Made by a program: the position numbers and the translations under genes | The notes under the pieces: model-generated | What the model was told of the DNA's origin: nothing | What the model saw: the letters and a program-made list of their open reading frames with translations, nothing else | Database searches by the model: none | Part shown: positions 46,894-55,907 of the stretch, piece after piece | How the letters are laid out: every line of letters starts with the position of its first letter | How positions within the stretch are numbered: the first letter of the stretch is position 1 | DNA from: Thalassolituus hydrocarboniclasticus | GTDB taxonomy: Bacteria > Pseudomonadota > Gammaproteobacteria > Pseudomonadales > Oceanobacteraceae | Length of the DNA stretch: 64,000 nucleotides | Reading direction: 5' to 3' | Assembly: GCF_025345565.1 (NCBI RefSeq) | Contig: NZ_CP054475.1 | Coordinates: forward strand, 3,062,006-3,126,005

Positions 46894-47340
46894 ATGACCA
46901 GCCCGGATACCATTCACAGCAATACCCACCACGGCCATTGCCTGTGCAAGGCCGTGACCTTCAGCGCCAGAAATCCCAGTGAACATATCGGCGTCTGCCA
47001 TTGCACCACCTGCCGGCGCTGGGGCGGCGGCCCGTTTATGTCGGTCGACTGCGGTCAGGATATTGAATTTCAGGGGCAGGAACATATTGGCGTGTACCAG
47101 TCATCCGACTGGGCTGAGCGCGGTTTCTGCAAAGAATGCGGCAGCCATCTGTTTTACCGCCTGAAGCACAATCAGCAATATATTGTGCCGGCGGGTTTAT
47201 TCGACAGCGGCCCGGAAGCGACCTTCGATCATCAGGTGTTTATTGACGAAAAACCGCACTATTACTCCTTCGCCAACGACACCAAAAACATGACCGCAGC
47301 GGAGATGTACGCGCTGTTTAACAGCAGCTCAGACAGCTGA
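46894..47340 (+). CDS. GFA/CENP-V family zinc protein
   Basis: 148 aa. Two zinc sites of the GFA family can be read: Cys16, Cys18 (GHCLCKAV), Cys35, Cys37 and Cys40 (GVCHCTTCRRW), and Cys79/Cys82 (GFCKECGSHLF). Relatives include glutathione-dependent formaldehyde-activating enzyme, but most members have no proven activity. Cytosolic. GGAGG precedes the ATG. Single gene. Confidence 0.92.
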   Translation: MTSPDTIHSNTHHGHCLCKAVTFSARNPSEHIGVCHCTTCRRWGGGPFMSVDCGQDIEFQGQEHIGVYQSSDWAERGFCKECGSHLFYRLKHNQQYIVPAGLFDSGPEATFDHQVFIDEKPHYYSFANDTKNMTAAEMYALFNSSSDS

Positions 47341-47360
47341 TAAGAAGAGAGCCGGAAGCG

Positions 47361-48764
47361 TCAGGGCGCTTCCGGTATTGATTCAGAATCCTGCTGCTCG
47401 CGTTTATGATGGCGCATCAGCACCAGTACCAGCACAATCGCCGGCAGGCCCAGCGCTGCCGCCAGCACGAAGAACTCGGCGTAACCTGCAACATCCACCA
47501 CCCAGCCGGAAAAGCCGGAGATAAATTTACCCGGCAAGGTCATCAGTGAACTGAATAACGCATATTGCGTGGCGGTGTAGTTTTTATTGGCCAGGCTCGA
47601 CAGATACGCAATAAAGGCCGTACTGGCGATACCACCGCTGAGGTTGTCAGCACTGATCACCAGCGCCAGAGCAGGCAGTGGCGGCGTTCCCAGATCACCG
47701 ACCATGGCCAGTGTGGCAAACAGCAGATTGGTAACCGCCACCATCACCGCGCCCAGCAACAAAGGCCGGAAAATACCGTACTTCACCACCAGCACGCCGC
47801 ACAGCACCGAACCGAAAATCGTCAGAAAGAAGCCGAACACCTTGGCCACACTGGCGATCTCGGGTTTGCTGTAACCCAGATCCAGATAAAAGGGGTTGGC
47901 CATAATGCCCATGGTGATATCACTGAGACGGTACAGCGCAATAAAGCCCAGAATCAGCAACGCAAAACGGCCGTTACGCTGGAAGAACTCCAGCACCGGG
48001 CAGATCACCGCACTCAGCAGCCAGCGCTGCCAGCGCGGCCGCTGCTGCAGATGCATCGGCCGGCCCATGATGTCATCAACCAGCAGAAGTTCGTTACGCA
48101 TCCGCTCGGCATCACTCTGATGCGGCGGTTCATCGGCCCAGAGAATGGCCAGCATGCCGACCACCATCAGCAACGCCATCACCAGATAGGTGATATGCCA
48201 GTTGGTGAATTCGGCGAGATACAAGGCCCCGGCCCCGGTAACCAGCAAAGCCAGGCGATAGCCAAAAACATAGGCAGCCGACATCGCGCCCTGTTGTTCA
48301 TCGGCGGCGGACTCGATGCGCAGTGCATCCAGTGCCACGTCCTGCGTGGCTGCCGAAAACGCCACCAGCAAGGCAGCCAGGGCAATCAGTAATAAGGAAT
48401 TCTGCGGGTGGGCGATGCTCATCAGCATCAGGCCGGCGGCGATGCCGCACTGGCCGAGTAAAATCCAGCTGCGGCGCTGCCCCAGCCGGTTCAGTAACGG
48501 CAGGCGCAGGCGGTCGACCACCGGCGCCCAGAACACTTTGACCGAATAGGTAATACCGACCCAGGCAAAGAAACCGATGGTTGTACGTTCTATTCCTTCA
48601 TCCCGCAGCCAGGCCGTCAGCGTGGTAAACACCAGCAGATAGGGCAATCCGGCACTGAAGCCCAGCAAGGCAATGACCAGAACCGGCTTCTGCCGGTAAA
48701 TGTCCCAGGCCTCTTTCAGCCAGCGCCGGACCTCCGGCGGGATGTAGAAATAGTGAATCAGCAT
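47361..48764 (-). CDS. ampG: AmpG-like muropeptide permease (MFS)
   Basis: 467 aa, about twelve to fourteen membrane helices of major facilitator type. AmpG family marks: LLGFSAGLPYLLVFTTLTAW, VFWAPVVDRLRLPLL and ATQDVALDALRIE, and ISADNLSGGIASTAFIAYL in the second half. Imports anhydro-muropeptides for cell-wall recycling and thereby affects beta-lactamase induction in relatives. Its start overlaps the yajQ stop by one base; whether this is functional is not known. Confidence 0.9.
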   Translation of the reverse strand: MLIHYFYIPPEVRRWLKEAWDIYRQKPVLVIALLGFSAGLPYLLVFTTLTAWLRDEGIERTTIGFFAWVGITYSVKVFWAPVVDRLRLPLLNRLGQRRSWILLGQCGIAAGLMLMSIAHPQNSLLLIALAALLVAFSAATQDVALDALRIESAADEQQGAMSAAYVFGYRLALLVTGAGALYLAEFTNWHITYLVMALLMVVGMLAILWADEPPHQSDAERMRNELLLVDDIMGRPMHLQQRPRWQRWLLSAVICPVLEFFQRNGRFALLILGFIALYRLSDITMGIMANPFYLDLGYSKPEIASVAKVFGFFLTIFGSVLCGVLVVKYGIFRPLLLGAVMVAVTNLLFATLAMVGDLGTPPLPALALVISADNLSGGIASTAFIAYLSSLANKNYTATQYALFSSLMTLPGKFISGFSGWVVDVAGYAEFFVLAAALGLPAIVLVLVLMRHHKREQQDSESIPEAP

Positions 48765-49249
48765 CAGTCTTTAAAGTTCTTGAATGCCAGCGGCATATCA
48801 ATGCTTTCGTCGCTGCGGAACATGGCCATCACGGCCTGCAGGTCGTCGCGGGCCTTGCCCTGTACGCGCACGGTTTCGCCCTGCACAGAGGCCTGCACTT
48901 TGATTTTGCTGTCTTTCACCATCTTCACCATCTTACGCGCCAGATCGCTGTCGATGCCCTGGCGCATAGTGGCTTTCACCTTAACCTGCTTACCCGCACC
49001 TTCGAGCTTACCGAACTCCAGACAGGTGACTTTAATGCCACGTTTGGTCATGGCGCCGGTCAGCATGGATTTCATCTGATCAATCTGGAATTCATGGTCA
49101 GCGGTCATGGTGACCACCAGTTCTTTCAGCTCGAAACTGGCGCTTACGCCACGGAAATCGAAACGGGTACTCAGCTCACGGTTAGCCTGATCGACCGCAT
49201 TCTGGGCTTCGTGCTTATCGACTTCAGATACGACGTCAAATGAAGGCAT
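48764..49249 (-). CDS. yajQ: YajQ-family nucleotide-binding protein
   Basis: 161 aa, full length. Two ferredoxin-like domains: PSFDVVSEVDKHEAQNAVDQ with NRELSTRFDFRG at the start, then VRVQGKARDDLQAVMAMFR near the end. Some homologues bind c-di-GMP and affect transcription. Precedes ampG with a one-base overlap. GGAG lies ahead of the start. Confidence 0.95.
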   Translation of the reverse strand: MPSFDVVSEVDKHEAQNAVDQANRELSTRFDFRGVSASFELKELVVTMTADHEFQIDQMKSMLTGAMTKRGIKVTCLEFGKLEGAGKQVKVKATMRQGIDSDLARKMVKMVKDSKIKVQASVQGETVRVQGKARDDLQAVMAMFRSDESIDMPLAFKNFKD

Positions 49250-49436
49250 AGAAAATTCTCCTGCTTATGGCCTGACGGCGGCCGCTAAAAAATCTGTGTC
49301 CGGTATATCGCTACCGGCATAACGAAAGAGCGGCATTGTATACCGTCCGCCGCCGATAAAGCCAAAGTCTCGGCAGCGCAGTGCTGGCGGCGTGTCCTCA
49401 CTGGCGACTATACAAAAGTCAGCTAAAATTTTTGCT

Positions 49437-50486
49437 ATGCAAACCAAAATGACCCTGCACGGCGCCGGAGTGTATTACTTCGCAGTGACCGGAGCGAAAG
49501 ACCAGCCCATTTTCAACTCGGTATTCGAGTATGAATATGGCCTCAGAATTCTGTCCAGTGTGGCCGGAACCCGCCTGCTTGCCTACGTACTGGACGAGCG
49601 GCAGATGCAGTTTGTGCTGCGCTGCCAGCGCGACTGGACCGAGGTGATGGACGATATCCAGACCGCCTTCGACAGCATGCACGAACGCTGCTGGCACAAG
49701 CGCCGTCAGGTGTTATCGGATCAGGGCGTGGTCCTGCTGGTCGATGAGCGTGCCGCACTGACTGAGCTGATATTGCAGTTACACCACTCACCGGTACACG
49801 ATGGCAAAGTGGCCGATGCCAGCCTCTGGCCCTGGAGCAGTGATCGTTATTACCGTGAGCCGACTCCACCGGCCTGGCTGGATACCGAATCCATGCTCAA
49901 TCTGCTGGTAAATGGCCGCCGTAACCGCGCCCAGCATTATATTGACGTAATGAAGGCGCCGTTCAGCCCTAAGCTTGATCTGAGCCACGGCAGCCACCCG
50001 CTGTATCAGGCGCTGGCCCGCGATCAGTGGGTGGATCAGCACCTGAAAAGAGAAGCTTTAACTCAATCTGCCTACTCACGCAGTGATGTGCAGCGCCTGT
50101 TCGACGATGCCTGCCAGCTGGTTGCCCGGCAATTTAATCTAACCAGCGCCGAGCTTTGTGACAAACATAACCGTCGCCGTTTTCATCACCTGATGCCTTT
50201 GGTTATCTGGCTGCTGCGTGAACGCGGTGTGCATCTGGATGCCATGACCAAACTGGTCGACGAAGACGAAGTACGGCTGCAACTCTGGTTACGCAACCTG
50301 CCTGCTGACCATACCCGCAATATCCGTGACAAACTGGCCCGCCAGTGGTCACCAGCGGCGCCCGGACTGGCTGCAATGCCAGCGGTGACAGACAGTACAG
50401 TCACGGAAGAGCCAGAAGCGCAAAATCCGGAGCCTGATAACCTGAACGCCGCCGAGACCGAAGCCGCCAGCGTCACGCCGCATTAA
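49437..50486 (+). CDS. RAYT-like (Y1 transposase-derived) protein with DnaA-C-like tail
   Basis: 349 aa from ATG 49437. Residues 1-150 align with IS200/REP-associated transposase layout: GAGVYYFAVTGAKDQPIFNS, LAYVLDERQMQFVLRC at the place of the metal-binding HUH motif, and LHHSPVHDGKVADASLWPWS followed by SDRYYRE. The HUH pair is lost (QMQFVL instead of NHYHLL), so strand cleavage looks unlikely. Residues about 240-310 (VARQFNLTSAELCDKHNRR onward) resemble a DnaA C-terminal helical DNA-binding domain. The tail after 310 is acidic and low in complexity. Probably domesticated; role unknown. No flanking REP repeats were noticed. Confidence 0.65.
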   Translation: MQTKMTLHGAGVYYFAVTGAKDQPIFNSVFEYEYGLRILSSVAGTRLLAYVLDERQMQFVLRCQRDWTEVMDDIQTAFDSMHERCWHKRRQVLSDQGVVLLVDERAALTELILQLHHSPVHDGKVADASLWPWSSDRYYREPTPPAWLDTESMLNLLVNGRRNRAQHYIDVMKAPFSPKLDLSHGSHPLYQALARDQWVDQHLKREALTQSAYSRSDVQRLFDDACQLVARQFNLTSAELCDKHNRRRFHHLMPLVIWLLRERGVHLDAMTKLVDEDEVRLQLWLRNLPADHTRNIRDKLARQWSPAAPGLAAMPAVTDSTVTEEPEAQNPEPDNLNAAETEAASVTPH

Positions 50487-50543
50487 TCTTCGCACCTGCA
50501 GGCTGAGGCTGCTTTCCGCGCCCGGCCTGCCTATAATCGCGCG

Positions 50544-51473
50544 ATGACGATTTCATCCCCTTCTGCTCAGAACATATCCCGGCAATCCCCGCTCAGCATT
50601 GGTCTGCTGGGTACAGGGGCGGTTGGCACACTGATGGCCAGCCACTGGCGCCAGCACAGGGTATTTGCCCTGCCGCGCGATAAGGCGTCTGCAGTAACCC
50701 TCAACCTTTATCTCCCCAACAACGAAGCGGGAGAACAACAGCGGCAATGGGCGCTGCCGTGCTGGCAGGGAGAACCCCTCGACTGGCTGGTAGTCACCAC
50801 CAAAGCCGCCGATACCCTGAACGCTCTGCAACCCTGGCTGAGTTATTTGCCGCAGGTGAACAATCTGCTGTTACTGCAGAATGGCATGGGCCAGCAGCAG
50901 CAATGCGCCGACTGGCTGGCACAGCAGCAGCTGCCGGTCAGACTCTGGGCCGGCATCTCCACCGCCGGAGGTTACCGGCGCGAAGCCGATAACGCTCAGG
51001 GCAGCGAAGTGGTGTATGCCGGAGCCGGACAAACCATTGCCGGGCGCTGGAGCGAAGACGATAGCGAAGACACACAGCTGCCGCCGGAAATAGAAGCCGT
51101 CAGCGATATCCACAACAGAATGCGCGAAAAGCTTGCCGTCAACGCCGTGATCAATCCGCTGACAGCGATTCTGCGTTGCCATAACGGCGAGCTGGTCAGT
51201 AACCCGCTTTATCTGCCACAGTTACAGGCACTGGCAGCAGAAGTGGACAACCTGTATCAGCAGCTGCACTGGCCGTTGTCACAGGATCTGACCGGCCGGG
51301 TAGAACAGGTCGCCCTGGCGACCGCCGCTAACCGCTCCTCGACCCTGCAGGATATTCTGGCCGGCAGAACAACCGAGCTGCCCTATATTTGTGGCTACCT
51401 GCAGCAACAGGCGCACAATCTCGGCCTGCCTTTACCGCTGACCGACCGGCTGATGCAACAGCTGCAGGTCTGA
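50544..51473 (+). CDS. panE: 2-dehydropantoate 2-reductase family protein (PanE-like)
   Basis: 309 aa. NADPH-dependent reductase of the pantothenate pathway. Dinucleotide loop GLLGTGAVGTLMASHW near residue 20, LLLQNGMG at the cofactor site, catalytic Lys in EKLAVNAVINPLTAIL, and the C-terminal NRSSTLQDILAGRTTELPY signature. The first 17 residues are polar and not part of the fold. Single gene, 45 bp ahead of the histidine kinase. Confidence 0.9.
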   Translation: MTISSPSAQNISRQSPLSIGLLGTGAVGTLMASHWRQHRVFALPRDKASAVTLNLYLPNNEAGEQQRQWALPCWQGEPLDWLVVTTKAADTLNALQPWLSYLPQVNNLLLLQNGMGQQQQCADWLAQQQLPVRLWAGISTAGGYRREADNAQGSEVVYAGAGQTIAGRWSEDDSEDTQLPPEIEAVSDIHNRMREKLAVNAVINPLTAILRCHNGELVSNPLYLPQLQALAAEVDNLYQQLHWPLSQDLTGRVEQVALATAANRSSTLQDILAGRTTELPYICGYLQQQAHNLGLPLPLTDRLMQQLQV

Positions 51474-51517
51474 AACAGGAGTAATAGGATGTATCCGCAC
51501 AGGAGGTTGCAGTCACC

Positions 51518-53458
51518 ATGTTATTAGCACGGCAAAAAACCATGCTCGCCACTGTGACAGTCTGTGCGCTGATTATTATCCTCACCACACTGGCCTACAT
51601 TGCCGCCGCTGACCGTGTCGGACGCGAACAACTGGCCCCCGAAATCAGCGATGCCTTTGCCGATATCCTGCAGATTCAGCTGACCCATAACATCACTGAC
51701 CTGCCGACCCTGCAGTCAATGCTGGAGCGTTTTACCCGCCACTTCCAGATCCGTGAAGCCGCTTTATACAACAACCACGGAGAACGCCTGAGCCACAGTT
51801 ATCGCAATTCGCCACTCTTGTCGGCACGTCTCGAAGACAGCTTGCTGATCGACAAACTGCACAAGTACCGGCTCAGCAGTCCGCGCGGGGAACTGCAATT
51901 ATTAGTGATCAGCGACCGTTCCCTGCCAGGCTTTTTTATCCTCGATACATTAACCACCACGCTGTTTGTGGTCAGTATTTCTGCCCTGCTGATTTTTGCA
52001 CTCTATGCCCTGACCCGGCGCTGGCAGAAACGCCCTTACCTGCAGCTGTTAAACAACGTGCGCCGTGCCACCCGCGATGGCGAGAAAGAAGAAGCCGTCA
52101 CCATTCACAGCGACGACCCGGATATTCAGCCGCTGACCAGCGCTCTGAACGACCTGCTCTGGCAATATGACCAGCGCACCCTGAATTTACGTAATGCTCA
52201 TCAGCAGGCCGAAAGCGCCCGCTTGCGGGCGACACGTCTGTCGACTGAAACCCGTCAGATTAACGAAAACCTGGCGCAGGAAATTTCGGTGCGGCGCGGT
52301 ATCGAAACCCAGCTTAAAAATACCCAGACCCTGCTCGACGGTATTATTAATGCCATGCCGTCTGCTTTATTTACTCTGGATGCCCAGCTGCGCATCGTAC
52401 AGTGCAATCAGCAGGCCGGAGACTGGCTGGGTAAGCAACGCCAGCAATTAACCGGTCGCCATTTGCTGCAACTGATACCCGAGCTTGCTCCCCATGCCGA
52501 TCTGCTGAATGCCGCCGAACAGAACAGTGCCGTCCATAAACTGGAAAGACTGGCGATTAACAGTTTTATGCAGCCGCTGATGACCGACACCATGATCTAT
52601 CCGCTGCCAGAGCAACAACAGGCCAAACTGGTACTGCGTATTGATGACGTATCACAGCGCCTGCAGCTGGAAGAAATTATGGTGCACAGCGAAAAGATGA
52701 TGACGGTTGCCGGACTGGCGACCGGCATCGCCCATGAAATTAATAATCCTCTGGGAGCCATTCTGCAGAACCTGCAGAATATCCGCCGTCGCCTGCAGCC
52801 AGGCCTGAGTGCCAATGAGCGCATAGCAGCAGAAACCGGACTGCCGCTGGAGAATCTCGGCCGGTACCTGCAGCAACGCGATATCCTGCAATTTATGGAT
52901 AATATCCAGCAGGCCGGCGAACGTGCCGCCAATATTATTGCCAATATGCTGCAATTTTCACGCAGCGATCAGCAGCAGAAACAGCGTACCGACCTTAATG
53001 CACTGATTAACAACACCCTGAGCATTGCCCGGGGTGATTTCGGCTTGCGTCATATTCAGCTGCAGTTTCACACAACCGAGCAACCCGCCTGGGTCGAATG
53101 TCTGCCCGGTGAAATAGAACAGGTGCTGCTGAATTTGCTGAAAAACTCAGTACAGGCACTGAGCGAGTATCAGCCTGACGACGCTCAGTGGCAGCCCAAT
53201 ATTCATCTCAGCATCGAACAGCGCGACCAACAGCAGGTCATTGTGCTGGAAGATAACGGCCCGGGAATTTCTGCCGCCAGTGCCGCGCATATTTTTGAAC
53301 CTTTTTACACCACCAAAGACGTCGGTGAAGGCACCGGACTCGGCCTGTTTGTGTCTTACCTGATTATTACCAGCCACCATCACGGCCAGTTGCGCTATCG
53401 GGCAAGCACGCAATACGGTGGTGCCTGTTTTGAAATTGCCCTGCCTGCCGGTGATTGA
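51518..53458 (+). CDS. Orphan membrane sensor histidine kinase
   Basis: 646 aa. TM1 (about 9-30), a periplasmic domain of about 115 residues, TM2 (about 147-168), a HAMP-like or coiled region, a PAS-like domain (about 275-385: LDGIINAMPSALFTLDAQLR, then VQCNQQAGDWLG), the dimerisation helix with phosphoacceptor His406 in TGIAHEINNPLGAI, and an HATPase domain with LLNLLKNSVQAL, LEDNGPGIS and GTGLGLFVSY. Resembles the kinases that act with NtrC-type regulators. No response regulator lies nearby. Confidence 0.92.
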   Translation: MLLARQKTMLATVTVCALIIILTTLAYIAAADRVGREQLAPEISDAFADILQIQLTHNITDLPTLQSMLERFTRHFQIREAALYNNHGERLSHSYRNSPLLSARLEDSLLIDKLHKYRLSSPRGELQLLVISDRSLPGFFILDTLTTTLFVVSISALLIFALYALTRRWQKRPYLQLLNNVRRATRDGEKEEAVTIHSDDPDIQPLTSALNDLLWQYDQRTLNLRNAHQQAESARLRATRLSTETRQINENLAQEISVRRGIETQLKNTQTLLDGIINAMPSALFTLDAQLRIVQCNQQAGDWLGKQRQQLTGRHLLQLIPELAPHADLLNAAEQNSAVHKLERLAINSFMQPLMTDTMIYPLPEQQQAKLVLRIDDVSQRLQLEEIMVHSEKMMTVAGLATGIAHEINNPLGAILQNLQNIRRRLQPGLSANERIAAETGLPLENLGRYLQQRDILQFMDNIQQAGERAANIIANMLQFSRSDQQQKQRTDLNALINNTLSIARGDFGLRHIQLQFHTTEQPAWVECLPGEIEQVLLNLLKNSVQALSEYQPDDAQWQPNIHLSIEQRDQQQVIVLEDNGPGISAASAAHIFEPFYTTKDVGEGTGLGLFVSYLIITSHHHGQLRYRASTQYGGACFEIALPAGD

Positions 53459-53587
53459 ATCCGGTATGCAACCGCCAGCCTCCAAACCCTAAATGAATTA
53501 TTTTCAAACCAACCATGTGGATAATTCACTGCCTTTTGTACCAGCGCTATTGACCCATCGCACAGGGGTCTATACCCTTCGCGCTTT

Positions 53588-53778
53588 CAGGTGCCCTCAG
53601 CCTTTTTACTGACGAGGGTTAAACGGGAAGTCTGGTGTCGTGTGTTGTTACCGCCAATCCAGCGCTGCCCCCGCAACGGTGATCGACCATACTGACAGCG
53701 TTATGCCACTGTGCTCTGCATGGGAAGGTGTTGTCAGCGAGCTAATGCTCAGGTCGTAAGCCCGGATACCGGCCTGAA
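53588..53778 (+). promoter_or_regulatory. Cobalamin (adenosylcobalamin) riboswitch
   Basis: About 190 nt ahead of btuB. Core elements in order: AGGTGCCC and GAGGGTTAAACGGGAA, then CTGCCCCCGCAACGGTGAT and the B12 box AGCCCGGATACCGGCCTG (53759-53776). Complementary stems and the order match the class I cobalamin riboswitch. Binding of coenzyme B12 would shut off btuB expression. The 43-base region before it (from 53545) and the 110 bases to the btuB start include the promoter and the expression platform. Confidence 0.95.
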
Positions 53779-53891
53779 TAACGATACTGACGTTGCGGTG
53801 GGCGACGGAGGGTGATCGCAAACCGTTGCCTTACTGCAGCGCACCTTGCTTTTTACGCCTCCGCCACTGCAACCCTGTTTTGGGTTTGCGG

Positions 53892-55898
53892 GTGAGCACT
53901 CTGAATACTGTTTTATTACAACGCTGCACATTGAATTCCCTGATTACACTGACTTTTCTGTTCAGTGGCTTTGCTATGCCCGCCTTTTCGACGACCGAAC
54001 TGAACACCGTTGCTGTCTACGGACACAACGATTCCGGTTTTTCTCCTGATTTTCTCAGTGGCCACCATCAGCGGATAGAAAGAGAAGAATTTACCCGAAA
54101 ATTTATTCTGTTACCTGAACTACTCGGGCAGCAAAGCGGAATAGACATTCAGAGCATCGGTGGCATAGGTCAATATTCCAGCCCGGTAATCCGCGGCTCG
54201 AGTGGACAGCAGGTACTGGTATTCTGGGATGGCCTGCAGATTAACTCACTCAACGGCGGCGGTGCTGATTTAAGTAAAATCTCGCTATCACAGGCCGAAA
54301 CTGTCGATATATACCGCAGCATTGCCCCGGTAGAACTCTCATCGTCGGCCGTCGGCGGAATTATCCATATCCGCAGTCGCAGTCTTGCCGGAGAAATAAT
54401 AAATCAGGGAGAAGTCCACGCGACCCACGGCAGTTACGGAACCCGACAGTACGCACTCAGCCAGAATTTTGGCAGCACAGAGTCTCAGTGGCTGCTCAGT
54501 GGTGATTTACTGCAGGCAGATAATGATTTTACCTATCTCGAACCACAACCTGTCGATAACCCGCAACAACCGGGATATGAAAAACGTTACAACAACGAAA
54601 GTCAGCAATATCAGTGGCTGATTAAAGGAAGACAGGCTCTGGGAGACAGCTACCTGAACATTGCTGTTCAGTCTGGCCGGGGAAAACGTGGATTAACATC
54701 ACGCATCAACTTTCCAGCCAACCATGCGCAATTAAAAACAGATTCCGACAGCCTGCAATTAAACTGGCAAAAAACATGGGGCAAAGAGCAAAAAACAGAA
54801 ATATCCGGCAACATTTATCGTCAGGATCAGCTTTATGATGATCGTGACTCTAATATCGGTCTGGGTGCACAGCTGAATCGCTATATTACCGATGGCCAGA
54901 AATTTCAGATTAACCACTATATGTGTGGCGACAATTTCAATGCCGTTTTTACCAGCCGGTTACAACAGGAAGAAACAGCAACAGATTTCCGCTTACTGAA
55001 TGAAAGCGAGAAAGAACAGCAATGTCTGAATGGTAACGGTTGCGAAACAGCTTATAAGCGGCAACAGCTGGATAATGGCGGTCGTTTACAATACACACTG
55101 AATAACCGCGAGTTAACTGCTCAGTTCAGCCATATACGTCTATCCGATAAAGATCTTCAGAGTCTGGAAAATAACCGTCAGGATAATGTTAATACCTGGT
55201 CTGTGGGCATCGACCAGCGCCTGCCATCCGGCATTATTATCTACGCTAATATTGCCCATCAGGTGCGCCTGCCAACCACTAACGAATTATTCGGTGATCG
55301 TGGTACCAGCATGGGAAACCCAACCCTTCTGCCCGAACAGGCTGAGCACTATGAAACAGGCCTGCGCTTCCAGAACAGTAAGATAGAGCTGACGACCAGT
55401 TTGTATCTGCGTAATATCAGCGACGCTATTATTTCCGAAAGTGACAGCCGGGGCGTTATTCATTTTGACAACCTTGGGCGAACACGCCACACCGGACTTG
55501 AGCAGGATATCCGCTGGAATATCTGGTCAGCATTATCGCTTTCGGCAAGCATTACTCTGCAATCAAACGAAATTATCGAGTACACCCCAATACCCTATTA
55601 CGAAGGGAATCAGGCCGCCGGGTATAGTCAGTTCTCAGGCTATTTCAGTGCGTCCTGGACAAAAAACCACTGGGATTTTTCTGTCGGAAACTATCGCCAG
55701 AGTGATGGTTACTACAACAATTCCAACCTTCTCGAAAAAGATGCTGAAAACAGCTGGAATGCATCCGCAGGCTACCAGAAAAAAAGCTGGCGGGTCAGCA
55801 TGAACGTAACAGATGCAACCAGCAATTCCGCCCGTGACTACCCTTACTATCCTGAACCTGGCCGCATGTTCTTTCTGCGCGCCCACTACCAATGGTAA
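53892..55898 (+). CDS. btuB: TonB-dependent vitamin B12 receptor BtuB
   Basis: 668 aa from GTG 53892, the first start that yields a signal peptide (hydrophobic LNSLITLTFLFSGFAMPAFS); the frame is open back to 53793 inside the riboswitch region. Outer membrane receptor: a Ton-box-like ELNTVAVYG after the signal peptide, plug domain with SSPVIRGSSGQQVLVFWDGL and SSSAVGGIIHIRS, then a barrel ending AHYQW with terminal Trp. The riboswitch upstream identifies B12 as ligand. Followed 9 bp later by the lipoprotein gene. Confidence 0.94.
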   Translation: MSTLNTVLLQRCTLNSLITLTFLFSGFAMPAFSTTELNTVAVYGHNDSGFSPDFLSGHHQRIEREEFTRKFILLPELLGQQSGIDIQSIGGIGQYSSPVIRGSSGQQVLVFWDGLQINSLNGGGADLSKISLSQAETVDIYRSIAPVELSSSAVGGIIHIRSRSLAGEIINQGEVHATHGSYGTRQYALSQNFGSTESQWLLSGDLLQADNDFTYLEPQPVDNPQQPGYEKRYNNESQQYQWLIKGRQALGDSYLNIAVQSGRGKRGLTSRINFPANHAQLKTDSDSLQLNWQKTWGKEQKTEISGNIYRQDQLYDDRDSNIGLGAQLNRYITDGQKFQINHYMCGDNFNAVFTSRLQQEETATDFRLLNESEKEQQCLNGNGCETAYKRQQLDNGGRLQYTLNNRELTAQFSHIRLSDKDLQSLENNRQDNVNTWSVGIDQRLPSGIIIYANIAHQVRLPTTNELFGDRGTSMGNPTLLPEQAEHYETGLRFQNSKIELTTSLYLRNISDAIISESDSRGVIHFDNLGRTRHTGLEQDIRWNIWSALSLSASITLQSNEIIEYTPIPYYEGNQAAGYSQFSGYFSASWTKNHWDFSVGNYRQSDGYYNNSNLLEKDAENSWNASAGYQKKSWRVSMNVTDATSNSARDYPYYPEPGRMFFLRAHYQW

Positions 55899-55907
55899 AT
55901 ATTAATA

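Noticed and set aside
47565-48392. 275-codon frame opposite ampG
   Set aside because: Gln/His-rich shadow with no initiation signal.
49250-49436. REP sequences next to the RAYT-like gene
   Set aside because: Searched by eye on both sides; no convincing REP stem with the GTAG-type foot was seen.
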